This document shows positions 36,801-48,242 of a stretch of DNA of 64,000 bases, one piece after another (the first letter of the stretch is position 1; every line of letters starts with the position of its first letter). Origin of the DNA: Owenia fusiformis (lineage: Eukaryota > Annelida > Polychaeta > Sabellida > Oweniidae); NCBI GenBank assembly GCA_903813345.2, contig CAIIXF020000006.1, positions 26,915,936 to 26,979,935 of the forward strand. Reading direction: 5' to 3'. The position numbers and the translations under genes are program-made. The notes under the pieces are model-generated. The model did not search any database. It saw nothing but the letters and a program-made list of their open reading frames with translations, and had not been told where the DNA came from.

Positions 36801-39800
36801 TATCATCAGCCTATGAGAAAATGCAAATTAAACGGCAAAATGAAAAATGTATATATATATCATTTATCGACTCTTTAGATGTCATATCATGACATATTAG
36901 TCACTTAGGTAGAGCAGTTCTTCCCATTGTCGAGTTGAAGAACTGGTATCTTTATCCTGGCTAGAACTATAGACAATTCTAGCCAGCGCCAGCCTTTTAT
37001 CGAGTTAGCAGCACTCTAGTAATCGCCGGTATAGGTCAGCAGTCATAGGTCAAAGACAAATCACAAGAAGTGCTGTGACCTGGGTTTGAACCCAAGACCT
37101 CTACTTTTCAGCTTGAAGCCAGACTTCCTGCTTTTCAGACCAATGCCTTAACCACTAGGCCAAACCTAATGCAACACCCTATACAAGATTATTATAAAAC
37201 ATATATTTTCATTTTTGGAATTTCATTCGAGGTTTCAAGCTCAAAAATTGAGAACAAACATGATTTTTACAGGTCTACATGCTCATAAATATTTTCATAC
37301 TCTAAATTTTTTTACAGGGAATATTTTGAACAAAAGACCCCAACGTGGACGAGTGAACAGAATATTATCAATCCAAATCAGGGTATTGATACAACATATG
37401 CACAATACACAGGAGGTCTAGTCAAGGTTAATAATACAATATTGGGGAAGTGTACGAGGGAAGATCCAAAAGTTTCCGGCCTAACATAGTTCTAGTTGAT
37501 GGATTTTCAAAATGATAGTGTCATTTTTTCAATGTAGTCTCCCTGTACTTCGATGCACTTGGCCCATCTTCTTGGCAGCATCTCAAGTCCAGTTCTGAAG
37601 AAATCAGGAGCATGACCCTCCAACCACTGGTTAACAGCTATCTTGACCTCATCATCATCATCAAAGCGTTGCCCTCGTAGAGATTTTTTGAGTTTCCCAA
37701 ATAGGTAATAGTCACTGGGTGCTTGATCTGGAGAATAGGGTGCATGCGGTAATAATTCCAGATGGCATTCTTCCGCTGCATCACGAGCAACTTGGCTTGT
37801 GTGAACAGGTGCATTGTCCTGTTGATGCAAAACTCCAAGACAGACTTCGTGTGGCCTGGTTTCATCAAGTTTAGCTTTTAAAGTACACAACAAAGCAGCA
37901 TAATATTCTCCATTCATTGTAGTACCTCTTGGAAGGTAGTCTACTAAGGTAGGACATTCACAGTCCCAGAAAATGGTGGCCATCATCTTTTTGTTGGATG
38001 GGGTGGTGCGAAACTTCTTTGGGGGTGGGGACCCCATATGTTTCCATTGCATTGACTCATGTTTGGTTGAAGGCTCAAAATGACGCACCCATGTTTCATC
38101 ACAAGTGACTATTCTCTCCATAAAACCTTGTGGATCAGTGTTATACATGTCCAAAAGCTCTCATTTTGTTTTCATGTCCTCTCTGAGCATACGGGGCACC
38201 CATCTTGAGCTTAACTTTTGCATGTGTAAATCTTCATGAATTATTCTACAAACGGTACCATATGATAATCCAGTTTCTTCTACAAGTTCACGTATAGATT
38301 TCCGCCTATCTTCCAATATTGTTCGATGTACAAGATCAACATTTCTATCTGAAGTGACATCTTTAGGTCTTCCAGAACGTGGTGCATCATCAATTGATTC
38401 CCGTCCACGTTTAAATTCAGCCACCCAAAATTTTACAGTAGAATAGGAGGGAGCACCTTCCCCATACACATCCTTAAGTCTATAGAGATTTCCTGCCCTC
38501 CATTTTCTTCTTGATATAGAAACTTTATCACAGCTCTATATTCAGTTTTCTCCATTGTGCAGCCACTGTGACCTGACCTCATTATGAATATTCTCAAAAT
38601 GAGGCTGTGACCCCTAGAGGTTAATCATATGCATAAATTATGTTCATACATAAGCAACATTTGAACTGTGAAGAATGGTTGCTCTCAGACATCGGGAACT
38701 ATGTTAGGCCGGAAACTTTTGGATCTTCCCTCGTATCTATGGTATATCAAGTTTGATAAATAATCAGGGTAATTGAACAATACTGAAGAGTCGCATTTAA
38801 GGATAAATTGGTTAGATTGTTGTCAATCGTGTTAAAAAAAATTATCAAAAGATTCATAGAAGATCTGTTTTTCATTTTTTAACAATAGCCTTGCTGGATT
38901 TGTTTTCTCTACAATATTTCTGTGAATTTTACATTTGTATTTGTAAATAATTTAGGTAGACCAAGTAGAAAGACTTGTATATGTTCAGTCATCATTGTGT
39001 AAAACATTGACATTATTACTTAACCTACCTTAGTTATTTTCACATATTGAGTTAAAATAAACAGTTAAACAGTTAAGCTTTTGATTTACTTTTTGTGTCT
39101 ATTATATGTTTTACAGGTGTCAAAAGACTTGTCAAATGTTAGTCCAGGGCCGAATCCGATGCCTGAGCTTGCACATGCTGTGATTGGCTTAGAGAGCTGC
39201 TCCCATAAAGACCCAGATTTTGTTGCGTTCTGTGTGTTGAACATGCTGATGGGTGGTGGTGGGTCCTTCAGTGCAGGGGGGCCTGGTAAAGGAATGTACA
39301 CTAGGCTATACCTCAATGTATTAAATAGGTAGCGTGATTCACTTATAAAACTGTTTGTTATATCTTATGAAATGTTAGGTCCAGAGCTAGCTTTTGTCAA
39401 GGGTTTCACTTTTCCAAAATTTCCAGGAGGGTTCACATTTGACAATTTTGTCTCATAAATGGCTAAAAAAATTGAAAAGTGCTCAAAGTGGTGAAAAACA
39501 CATGTTTTGAAAGAAACTATGGCCAGGAGGGGGAGGCTCGGTTACGGGCCTGAATGTTTGAGATTACCCAAAAATAATATTCTCTAATTTTTCAATTATG
39601 CAAGTACATATATACTTTTAGTGACTCACCCACCCAGCCATGCGATATAGTGCTGGTCATGTAGTATGGAATCATGTTATATTTTTCAAAATAATCCAGC
39701 TAGAAAATATATCAGTTAATAATTTAGTCATCTTCATTATCGTCTTTGTATTTTCCAGATACCATTGGATGTACAGTGCAGTGGCAATGAACCATGCCTA

Positions 39801-42800
39801 CAATGATAGTGGGGTGTTCACTATACAGGCCAGTGCACATCCTAATCAATTGAAAGAGCTTATAGAAGTAATTGTCATTGAGCTAGCACATACCAAGGGT
39901 CACGTTGCCCAAGTAAGTAGTATAGTTAAACCTGTATTCTTAGGATAAAAATATCCCAGCCAGTTGGGACATGTTCCACTTACAGAGGGTCATTTAAGTC
40001 AATTGGTCTCTGGAGTCTCTAAAAAGTCCCCCGAGACCGTCCTAATCATGGATGTATTCTACCTACTACCAACAGAGGTTTTTACTGGTTTTTATGTCAC
40101 CACCACTTTGGTGATGACATTGTTATGGTCTCTGTTTTTTTTTATTTGATTGTCGAAAGTCAACGAAATGAGACAACTATTCTTTTAGAGTTCCATAGGT
40201 ATGTTTTCAAGATAGAATATGATAAAAAATTGAATATGTTTCTCTGTTTCAGAGTGAACTTGGTAGAGCTAAGAAGCAACTACAGTCCATGTTGTTAATG
40301 AACTTAGAGTCGAGACCTGTTGTATTTGAGGACATTGGCAGACAGGTCCTATCTCAGGGAAAGAGGGAAAATGCTGAACATTACCTTGATGAAATAGGTA
40401 AGTTTAAAGATCAGGTCATAACTTCGGATCTTGAAATCAAAAATAACTTTGTATATTTGATAACCTAACTCCTATCATCAAACTAATTCCAATCATCAAA
40501 AATAATCTTGCAGAGTATACTTTCAATTTCCGAAGGAAATCACTTCCAGTTAATATAATTTCGCATGATATAATCAGATTGCAGAAACAGCGGTTAAATA
40601 GCAGTCTTGCTAGTTCACTGGGGAGTATCGTGATGCAACAACACCGTGTTGTTGCATCAAGATGGCCAGACTTCCGGTGATAGATTTTCGTACGATATTT
40701 TGTTTCCCCAATTAAACCCCTTTCTAGGACGAGTTGCTCAATAACAATACACGTGCAGTTAGCGCATGATCTATATTTAAAGAAACTGTCATTAGTATAC
40801 ATGTACCATCACCAAGAAGCAATTAGTTCACGGTTTTAGTTCCTCACTATTGATGCAACAACACCAGACCGAAGATGCAACAACACTCCTCTAGATTTGA
40901 GCAATGATGCAGCAACACCAATTAATAGTATCATTTCAGAAGACCATAAATCTCGAGAGGAACAGATTTTTAAATGCTACTATTGCAACACCGTTACCCA
41001 TTACCCATATTTGCGTTCTTCTCAAGGCATTCAAAATACACGTCTGCGGGCGAAGATCCTTTATATGTATTTTCACAAATTTATACTTTTAAATATTATA
41101 ATGTACTGGACGTTGTTCTATAACATAGTTCAATCGCCTTTAACATGGCAAGCTTTAGTAAGCCAATCTATTTTCATAAACCACTGTGTTCCATGGCTTG
41201 ATGACCCTGACTCCAGTCAGTATCATTCAAAATGGTGGACAAACATCTTTCGTTCTCGGTAAACATGATGAGCTATTGGAAATTATCTATCATCCATCTG
41301 TGGAACAGTGATAAACTACCTGTAGCGTTATTGCTCTCTTTGGATTCCTTCTCTCTGACTGAGTAAAAAGGTAAACAAAAGTGATAAGATTTAGGGCCCA
41401 AAAAGGTAAATTTATAGGGGTACAGTTATCCCAGATATCCCGGGCCCTCGGGAAATATCATATTGTCTCTCGGAATAAAACCAATATTGAATCCCTCTCA
41501 GTAAATAACCTTTATATAATAGCATTGTATAACTGCAATATCATTAAACCAACACTCATCCTATACAACTCTTGAGAACGATGTACAACTCCTGGATAGC
41601 GTAAACTCCTGAGCAGCGTATACAACTCTTCAACTTGATATATGACATCATACTTTGGGTGGGATAACAAAGGATATACAATATACAATTGTAGACCTCT
41701 CTTGAGGTCAACTGGCAAAATTGTATACCGATACTGTAAACCTTGAAAGTAACGGCGTACTCGTTAGTGAATTAATGTTAATTTTAAGTTTCTATTTGTA
41801 TTTTTGCTATACTTGTCGCCTAGTAAAGTCATTTTCATCAACGTTTACAAAATGCCCGTCTTCCATGTTTTTTTTTGTGACGTCATGAAACTTTTTTTTC
41901 AGAAGTAGCGGGCAACAGTACATAATTTTGACCGCTCCGCTCACCCAATCAGAATTGAGTATTTCAGTTGAGGTTCTAACAATACATTTTGTTGCCCGCT
42001 CGTCAACCAATCAGAATTGAGTATTTCAATTGTGGTACTAACAACACAAAATGACTGATATCTGTTGTCTTTCCAAAATTATATTAGTTATTTGTAAGCA
42101 ATTTCCATACGGTAAATCAAGGGCATTTAATTTAGAAAATGTATAATCTTTATTTTTCAGATACAATATCAATGAGATTGCCTCCCGGGGATTTTGTACT
42201 TTATTTAGTTTGCCTTGTACTATATCCTTTTAACTTTGATATAGACAAAGAAACCAAACAAAATACGTTTCGTTCATGGACCACTGACCCACGCGTTTTA
42301 TTCATGTCCCGACCTACACCAGTAAACAGAACATAAAACAGTTCCTCTTGTTGTTCAATGATACATTATATTGGCGTTTTTGCATCAGCACATTGGTGTT
42401 GTTGCATCATCGATAAGAAACAGAGTGGTGTTGTTGCATCAATAGTGAGAAATTAAAAACACAAATTTATCGCTTCTTGATGATGCTACGTGTATACAAA
42501 TGACAGTTTTTTAAAATATAGATCATGCGCTAACTGCATGTGTATGATTATTGAGCAACTCGTCCTAGAAATGGGTGTAAATTGGGAAAATAAAACATCG
42601 TACGAAAATCTATCACCGGAAGTCTGGCCATCTTGATGCAACAACACGGTGTTGTTGCATCACAATACCCCCCAGTGTAGTTGCTACACAATTATATCAA
42701 AACGTGAAAGTGAACTAAAATATCTACATGTATGTATATATATTACATACCTAGAGAAGCATTTGTATTGAAGCCTATGGAGTTAAAGGTATTCTGTATA

Positions 42801-43565
42801 GCTGCTAAACTTTTTACCATGACAATTTTCTGACGTCAACATGTACAAAGTGATCTTGACTTGAATCATGTAAAATTTTGGTCTTTTTTCACACATTTCT
42901 ACATATTATCTTCATGAAATGTTATAATGTACTTCAGGTATGTAATACATGTTTGTTTGTTTGTTTTTATTTTTTATTTATAGTGGTAAGTCTATACAAA
43001 ATAAAGTCAAACAAAATAAGTTTATGTAAAACAACCCAGCCCACTTTGGGCTTAATAACCACTTCTAATAACATTTAATAACAAGTTCAAAATATAAATA
43101 TAAGTAACAGGTTCATGGATCACAATGAATACAACAATTATGTTCGTATCATTGAATATATGCCTTCGGTCTGTCGGAAGCTCAGGCTATATTAATAACA
43201 GACCTCAGGCATATATTCAATGATAGGGACATAACTGCTAAATATAAAATAACTGAACATGATAAACATGTGCACCATATTGTAGATGTTGAACTCTAAG
43301 TCAGCAATGGCTACAGTATCGGACCTTGCTCACAATCTACATGTATACAACAATTTAGCATATAAGACAAATTGAAAATATCTGTATATTTTCAGGTAAG
43401 ATATCTGAGCATGATATCCAGCGTGTTGCAGAGAGAATGTTGAATTCCAAGCCAGCAATAGCAGCAGTAGGGGACCTTACAAATATGCCAAGTTATGAAG
43501 ACATTGAAGTAGGACTTGCTAGTGACAATGGAAAAATGCCAAATAAATTCTTTCTCTTTAGGTAG
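30836..43565 (+). CDS. PMPCA: PMPCA, mitochondrial processing peptidase alpha subunit (12 exons, 525 aa)
   Basis: Substrate-binding subunit of the matrix peptidase that removes import presequences; its partner is the catalytic beta subunit. Exons: 30836-30891, 32026-32228, 33211-33290, 33686-33768, 34306-34408, 34682-34774, 36353-36522, 37318-37426, 39117-39328, 39759-39912, 40253-40397, 43396-43565. All have GT/AG borders and matching phases. The 525-aa product has the same length as human PMPCA. Residues 1-25 are rich in Arg, Ser and Phe with few acids, as in a matrix targeting signal. The core begins at [16 protein letters not shown]. Where beta subunits have HxxEH, this protein has HFIEK (105-109), as expected for alpha. 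The glycine-rich loop [15 protein letters not shown] (345-359) and [16 protein letters not shown] are intact. Exon 1 is the least certain exon: it rests on the ATG, the phase-2 GTAAGC donor and the targeting-type composition. Confidence 0.95.
31123..31205. repeat. Perfect 21-bp hairpin in PMPCA intron 1
   Basis: Arms 31129-31149 and 31179-31199 are exact complements, running from CACCTGTGCTTAC to GTAAGCACAGGTG, and extend a few bases further into TTTTCACC/GGTGAAAA. The 29-bp spacer contains another ACTTGTGCTTA copy. Confidence 0.7.
31420..31940. repeat. Repeat rich in GCAGAAT and CCGCGGAA, weak TIRs
   Basis: Left end AATAGCCACTGCCCCCAGG and right end CTGGGGGGAGTGAATAGCC form an imperfect inverted pair. 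The interior repeats TTTCCGCGGAATTTTCCGCAGAAT-type phrases and CTTGCAGAATT. It is probably a MITE. It ends about 85 bases before PMPCA exon 2. Confidence 0.5.
32804..32875 (-). repeat. tRNA-like 72-nt sequence, degenerate
   Basis: The minus strand starts GCCTTTATAGCTCAGTCGGT and ends CAAAGGGC, so the acceptor ends pair and the D arm is classical. The anticodon stem and T stem do not pair, and the B box is GGTTAGATTCC. I read it as a tRNA pseudogene or SINE head in PMPCA intron 2. Confidence 0.5.
34082..34268. mobile_element. CAGGCCCGTAGCC MITE, copy 2
   Basis: Ends CAGGCCCGTAGCCAGG and CCTGGCTACGGGCCTG are perfectly inverted and flanked by ATATA on both sides (34077-34081, 34269-34273). The interior repeats the AAAATTCTTTCAAAATCAT and GTGAACCCCCTGGAA phrases of copy 1. 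It ends 37 bases before PMPCA exon 5. Confidence 0.8.
35144..36157. mobile_element. Long-TIR element split by a second element
   Basis: The right arm (CCACCCTGC end) is the complement of the left arm (GGGGTGGT start) through ACGGCAACCCTG, TTTTCCTCATATCTTTGTCA, CTCCCTGATATTT and ACAGCACTTTAAACAACATG. In the left arm the match is interrupted between CATTTTAG and ACTCCCTG by the about 440-bp repeat at 35202-35641, absent from the right arm. No transposase was seen. It lies in PMPCA intron 6. Confidence 0.7.
35202..35641. mobile_element. Dispersed about 430-bp repeat, copy 2 (nested)
   Basis: Direct homologue of 6820-7240 with better preserved inverted ends: ACCCAGATGCGAGTAG and CTACTCGCATTTGGGT. 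Its insertion interrupts the left arm of the surrounding 1-kb element, which gives the relative age. Confidence 0.7.
37078..37168 (-). repeat. tRNA-like sequence with extra arm, probable SINE head
   Basis: The minus strand has A box TGGCCTAGTGG (37152-37162) and B box GGGTTCAAACC (37083-37093) flanked by CTTG/CCAG-type pairing. The distance between boxes is longer than in class I tRNAs. The anticodon arm does not fold cleanly. It lies in PMPCA intron 7. Confidence 0.45.
37453..38735 (-). mobile_element. Mariner transposon, near full length
   Basis: The 1.28-kb element (37455-38733) is flanked by TA. Its inverted ends run from CGAGGGAAGATCCAAAAG through GGCCTAACATAGTTC, at least 35 bases with high identity. 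It carries a transposase on the minus strand (separate entry). It lies in PMPCA intron 8, opposite to the host gene. The long intact ends and nearly complete frame point to a fairly recent insertion. Confidence 0.92.
37507..38553 (-). pseudogene. Mariner transposase, broken
   Basis: The transposase reads from an ATG at about 38553. A frame change at about 38510 separates the first 15 or so residues from the frame that continues as [17 protein letters not shown]. The N-terminal part then shows the SRPKD/GRPKD linker and a paired-type helix-turn-helix ([15 protein letters not shown]). An in-frame TGA at 38161-38163 stops it, and the same frame continues to 37507. The catalytic part has [13 protein letters not shown] and [12 protein letters not shown], and the last two catalytic Asp are 34 residues apart, the DD34D pattern of mariner. 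So there is one frameshift and one nonsense codon. The protein should be inactive, although the ends could still be moved by a related enzyme. Confidence 0.9.
39376..39552. mobile_element. CAGGCCCGTAGCC-type MITE, copy 3 (inverted)
   Basis: Diverged copy in the opposite orientation: TAGGTCCAGAGCTAGC at the left end and GGTTACGGGCCTG at the right. Interior phrases GGGTTTCACTTTTCCAAAA and GTTCACATTTGACAATTTTG mirror the other copies. Flanked by AATGT on both sides (39371-39375, 39553-39557). It lies in PMPCA intron 9. Confidence 0.7.
40611..42682. mobile_element. Fold-back element with 14-mer subterminal repeats
   Basis: The 2062-bp element (40616-42677) is flanked by TAGTT on both sides. It starts CACTGGGGAGTATCGTG and ends with the near-complement. 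The arms are inverted copies for about 260 bases. Immediately inside each end is a palindrome GATGCAACAACACC joined to GTGTTGTTGCATC; more copies of this 14-mer lie at about 40853, 40876, 40905, 42399 and 42425. The centre has a direct duplication of CAATCAGAATTGAGTATTTC (about 41948 and 42008). No transposase was recognised. It occupies most of PMPCA intron 11. Confidence 0.85.
43137..43234. mobile_element. 98-bp MITE in PMPCA intron 11
   Basis: TTATGTTCGTATCATTGAAT on the left is mirrored by ATTCAATGATAGGGACATAA on the right, about 29 bp with two mismatches. The short centre is itself partly palindromic (TGAGGTCTG/CGGTCTGTC region). Confidence 0.55.
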
Positions 43566-43685
43566 CGATATGTGCAAATTAGGAGATATCCAGGAGCAAT
43601 TTAGGAAATATGTACCCTTGGCAAGAGCTGAGCTATGTACACTCTTTACACCACAGTATTTAAATGAGAGACCAAATGACTAAAT

Positions 43686-43691
43686 AATAAA
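43686..43691 (+). terminator. Candidate PMPCA polyadenylation signal (AATAAA)
   Basis: First canonical AATAAA past the PMPCA stop codon, 121 bases downstream. No closer candidate was seen. Confidence 0.5.
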
Positions 43692-46320
43692 TGAACCTCT
43701 GTAAGTGGAACACCTCCCAAATGGAACACTTTTTAGTGGAACCAAAGGTTCAGGTTTTACACTACTTGTATGTGAATATGTAGAATTATGGTCCCCTAGG
43801 GATTAAGTCTCTCCTTTGTAGTATTCGCTTGACTGATTTGAATATATAGTCCATTTGTCATTTTCTTAACGTATGAATATTTAAAAACATGATGTTTTTC
43901 TGTGCAAATACTATCATTAGGATTTATTGGAGTGATTTAGCTGGGTTGCCAAAAAATTAATGTTGTGGAAAATTTTTGTATCTATCACCATGGTAACATA
44001 CCAGGTACATGGTGGTATCCCAACGCTAAGTCAATAGTCAACGCCATGTTAAGCCAATGCACCCCTCCCTAATTAGCCGATATACTTTTTTCCCCAAACT
44101 AACTTTTTGTCCAACCCAGTTAAATCACTTCAGAAAACCCTTGTTATTTTAAATTAACCATAAAACATCGTGTTTTTAACAATTCATAGGTTCACTATAG
44201 TATGTATAGGGGTGACAAATGGACTAATAAAGATATAAGGAAGTTAGTTGTAACTAGGTCCCTGGAAAAACCAATTGAGAGGTCAACAGTTATCCCAGGG
44301 TGCCATAACATTATTAGTATATGTTCACATGCTATCTTAACCTCATTAACATGACATTGTTGGGAGATTATTTCCTTTCTCCACTCATAATCAACACTTG
44401 GTTATTTTGTCATTGTATTGAATTCATGTAATATTGATATTCTAGGATGAACAAATTTTTTACATCATGTACATGGCAGTTTTTCTAAACAATGAACAAT
44501 TGTCTATCCATAATTGTGTTCTCAGGAGGTAAGCTTAAAATATCAATGTGTCTTCCTCTTCAGTAAAACTTGGAGAATATGAACATTGAAATGGCATCAT
44601 TGAAATTGATATTTCAATGCTTTTAGCCTGATGTTAGTGAGGCTTAAGCCCTGTCCCCCTAAACTAAATTAGCTTAAAGTCCCCGATAAATCGGGCTACG
44701 TATACCGCCGTGTTTACATTAGGGAATTAGAAGAGTTTATTTTTATTTAGGTATGCAAACTATATCAATATTAGGCCTTCATTCATGTACTCGTGTGCAT
44801 GTAATCAGCATGCCCTTCAATATTATGTAAACCAGGCTATTCAAGTACTACATAATGTACACTATTTATGTGTGTACTACATGGGAATACAATTCCCTGG
44901 GAAACAAAACACAAATACTTTTTATATGTTCAAAATGAGCCATTCGATTGATACATACACTAAATAACATCTACAAAGTATATCTAATAGTAATTTTAAT
45001 TTCAATGGTGAAACTTACTTGGTTACGATTATACGGTGAATCAACACGGAACGAAGATTGTTCACCTTCCTGGCTTACCTCTGCCTGTACCTGGTAATCT
45101 CTTTATATAGCGAGAGCGGTGCACCTGCGCAGTTTTAAACTTTGGCGCACACTTTAAGGGAAAAATAACACATTGATTTTTAACTCATCTGATTAGAGGT
45201 CATTGTATTTGGTTTGCATATAAAATGCAATAACCTGTTCAGATGACATTGTAGGCTCTCCATCATTGAATAATAAATCTTTGGATGACAGTTGTGTAGA
45301 CAGAGATGTTCTCTGTGAATTATGAATAATGAATTTAGCTTCTATTTATCTATTAAGCCATGTTGCATTCTCTTTTTATGTTCGATGATTTATCAACTGG
45401 ATTGCCTACATTTAAGTTTGATTAAAAGAGCATCATGGATTTAATATGAAAGAAGCAAATAGGTAGAAATTCAATGTAGACTTAATGGAATAGCTTTTAT
45501 TAAAACTGTGTACAATGGTGTCATTTCGCAAGCTTACATTAACTCAGCTTACCTTAACCTGTTGTTTTTAATGTTTCACAATTACTATGAAGTTATTATT
45601 TGGTAACCATGGCAATGTAACACTCACATATGATAGGGATCACATGCATTTGCTAGACCTTCAATGTAATGTCAAAAGCAGTAGCCCTATTAGTCAAAAA
45701 CGCACAATGGTATCATATTTTGAATAAGGTCCCATAATTTTTTGTAGTTTGTGTCTTTTATAAAGGCATGTGTCATGTGTGATTTATAACAATGAATTCA
45801 AAAGTATGTGTGCAATTTATGTTTTTCATCTACACAAAATAAATTAGCAAAATTTGTGAAAATGTCTATAAGAATCAATTGAAGTTGTGTCTGTAATTTG
45901 GTAGGGTCTGTTTAAATGTGTCATACGATTACACACTACACAGAGACATATAAAATGTTTCATATGTCTCTGGATTACAGAATAGTATAGTTTCCATATA
46001 GCTTTTGAAATCTCGCTAAATCTCGTTTTTCGTGAGATTTTCAGAGACTTGTATATTAGACCTCTAATGACTTACATTACCTTCTTTTAAATGGCATATT
46101 TGAATTCATTGAAATGTTTTCTCCAATAGCTTTGATTTACACAGTTATATAATTTGAATAATTTTCTATGACAATTTAAAAAACTTGGGCCAGATGTCCA
46201 TATCACAACATGTACATAAACAGAGTCATCATGTGGTATATCATTCAAGTTTTATGCAGATTCAACTAACACACTTTGATAAATCATGAAATTAAGCCAC
46301 TTTTCCAAGATTTTAGCATG
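43692..46320. other. Intergenic, no gene recognised
   Basis: AT-rich DNA between PMPCA and the palindromic mariner derivative. Bases 43700-43760 (TGGAACACCTCCCAAATGGAAC) match the complement of part of 17110-17140. Bases 44245-44300 match the edge sequence at 35110-35145 (TAGGTCCCTGGAAAAA). No splice-bounded coding segment was found. Confidence 0.5.
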
Positions 46321-47358
46321 TACAGGGTGTCCAATAAATAAGGTAAAAGATATTGTAACTTTCTTAATATTGCACCAATCTTGATGAAATTTTCAGGGTT
46401 TGTAGCCCAAACCTTTTTACCTTTATTCTGTGAATTTAAAGCGTCTTCTATTTGATTGGCCAGAGTTGTGGTTGCTATAGCAACCGAAACAACAAAAAGG
46501 CGGGGCAAGTTTGTTTACGTCACAACTTTCCAAAACATATGTATTCTTTCTGATAGCTTTATTCATACCCCGTGTCTATTACTACCACAAATACAATATA
46601 AAAACAGTCCTTATGTCCCATTGTTATGAAAATAAGCTATTCAATATAATGTCCATCTCTAGCTATACAACTTCTTATGCCTATTCACCCACTCTCTAAA
46701 CACACTTTCAAACCCATTTTTGCCCATTTCCTGAAGTCTTGCTAAGACATGTGATCTGACTTCATCAGTACTTCCAAATTTATTTTCTCTCAAGTCTAGA
46801 GTTCTGCATATAAATAAAAGTCATTGGGTCCAAGGTCTGGGAAATATGGAGGGTGTCCAAGTAGGGGTAGCCCCAGTACCCTAATAGTTTCACTAGTGAA
46901 CATAGCTGTGTGTGAACTCAGATCACATGTCTTAGCAAGACTTCAGGAAATGGGCAAGAATTGGTTTGAAAGTGTGTTTAGAGAGTGGGTGAATGGGCAT
47001 AAGAAGTCGTATAGCTAGAGATGGACATCATGTTGAATAGCTTGTTTTCATAACAAAGGTACTTTAAGACTGTTTTTTATATTGTATTTGTGGTAGTAAT
47101 AGACCTTGGAGTATGAATAAAGCTATCAGAAAGAATAAATATGTTTTGGAAAGTTGTGACGTAAACAAACTTGCCCCGCCTTTTTGTTGTTTCGGTTGCA
47201 ATAGCAACCACAACTCTGGCCAATCAAATAGGATACGCTTTAAATTCACAGAATAAAGGTAAAAAGGTTTGGGTTACAAACTCTGAAAATTTCATTAAGA
47301 TTGGTGCAATATTAAGAAAGTTACAATATCTTTTACCTTATTTATTGGACACCCTGTA
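46321..47358. mobile_element. Palindromic mariner derivative
   Basis: TA duplications flank CAGGGTGTCCAATAAATAA and its complement. Inverted homology continues through almost the whole 1.03-kb element, including TTGGCCAGAGTTGTGGTTGC, the ACGTAAACAAACTTGCC region and an inner TGAAGTCTTGCTAAGACATG segment. Both arms therefore carry the end of a transposase frame that reads outward. It is recognisable as VRSHVLARLQEMGKNWFESV followed by FREWVN, the C-terminus of mariner transposases. The catalytic region is gone. Confidence 0.8.
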
Positions 47359-47553
47359 TGTGAACGGAACTCTAGCCCAAGTTAAAAGCTGAATAAAAGA
47401 TGGCAGCACTAGATTTCATTGATTTTTCTGCCATTTAGAAACTATCCTATTGTATGGATCATGTTTGTTTGGAGCACCTTGGTTTTATAAATAAACCGAA
47501 AAGCGGTACGTTGTTGTACACACATGTTTGGTTTATTGATTTATTTATTGATG

Positions 47554-47660
47554 TACAGGGTGTCCAAAAGAACAGGAATGAAGAAAAGTTGAATAACTCG
47601 GTCAATATTGCATATTTTGCCTTGAAATTGTCTCAGGTCCTGTTTTTTGGACACCCTGTA
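47554..47660. mobile_element. 103-bp mariner-type mini-MITE
   Basis: TA flanks CAGGGTGTCCAAAAGAACAGG and its complement CCTGTTTTTTGGACACCCTG. The first 11 bases of the end are the same as in the 46321-47358 element, so one transposase may have moved both. Confidence 0.75.
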
Positions 47661-48242
47661 CATTTGGAGCCAGTTAGAAAAGTATTCTTTTTAGCCAATG
47701 AATTAGAAATGAGTAAAATGGATAGAGCCGAGTTGAAAGCAAGACCTTGAAAAAGTGATCAGTTTTTGGCAATGATATTTATTTTTTAGCTCTCATGTCA
47801 TGTCTATTTTCCTTGTCCAATAGATTTGACTTTTTCCATTTATTTCGAATAACCCTTTCTATTAAATTATTTAAGGTAATTGTGCAATAGTTCTGAAAAC
47901 TATTTTTCCCCTTTTGAATTCTCCTTTGACATATTTTGCCGAAATACTGTAGCAAAATGATTTTAAAAAAGCTTTGGAAAAGATTTGGAAATCGTGTGCA
48001 TTACTCCTTTGAACGAGTCCCCTTAAATGTTGAATGAGTCCCCTTAACGGTTTTTAACACAACTGTGTCAGGTTCGACTGTCTCACAATCAATGCCCCCA
48101 GCAAGACGAGCATTAACGTTATAGATATTTATGTTAGTAAGCAGAGAGAATATGTTCACCGTGATGTCATAAGTTTTTAGAAATATACATGTCTAGTGTA
48201 TCCAAATTTTAAATAAGTGAAACACGATAACGGGACTAATTT

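Noticed and set aside
40437-41262. 121-aa open frames in PMPCA intron 11
   Set aside because: They lie in the fold-back element at 40616-42677 or its edge and show no protein similarity; the symmetry explains their length.
47454-47750. 98-aa frame overlapping the 103-bp mini-MITE
   Set aside because: The reading frame runs through both transposon ends and has no known domain.
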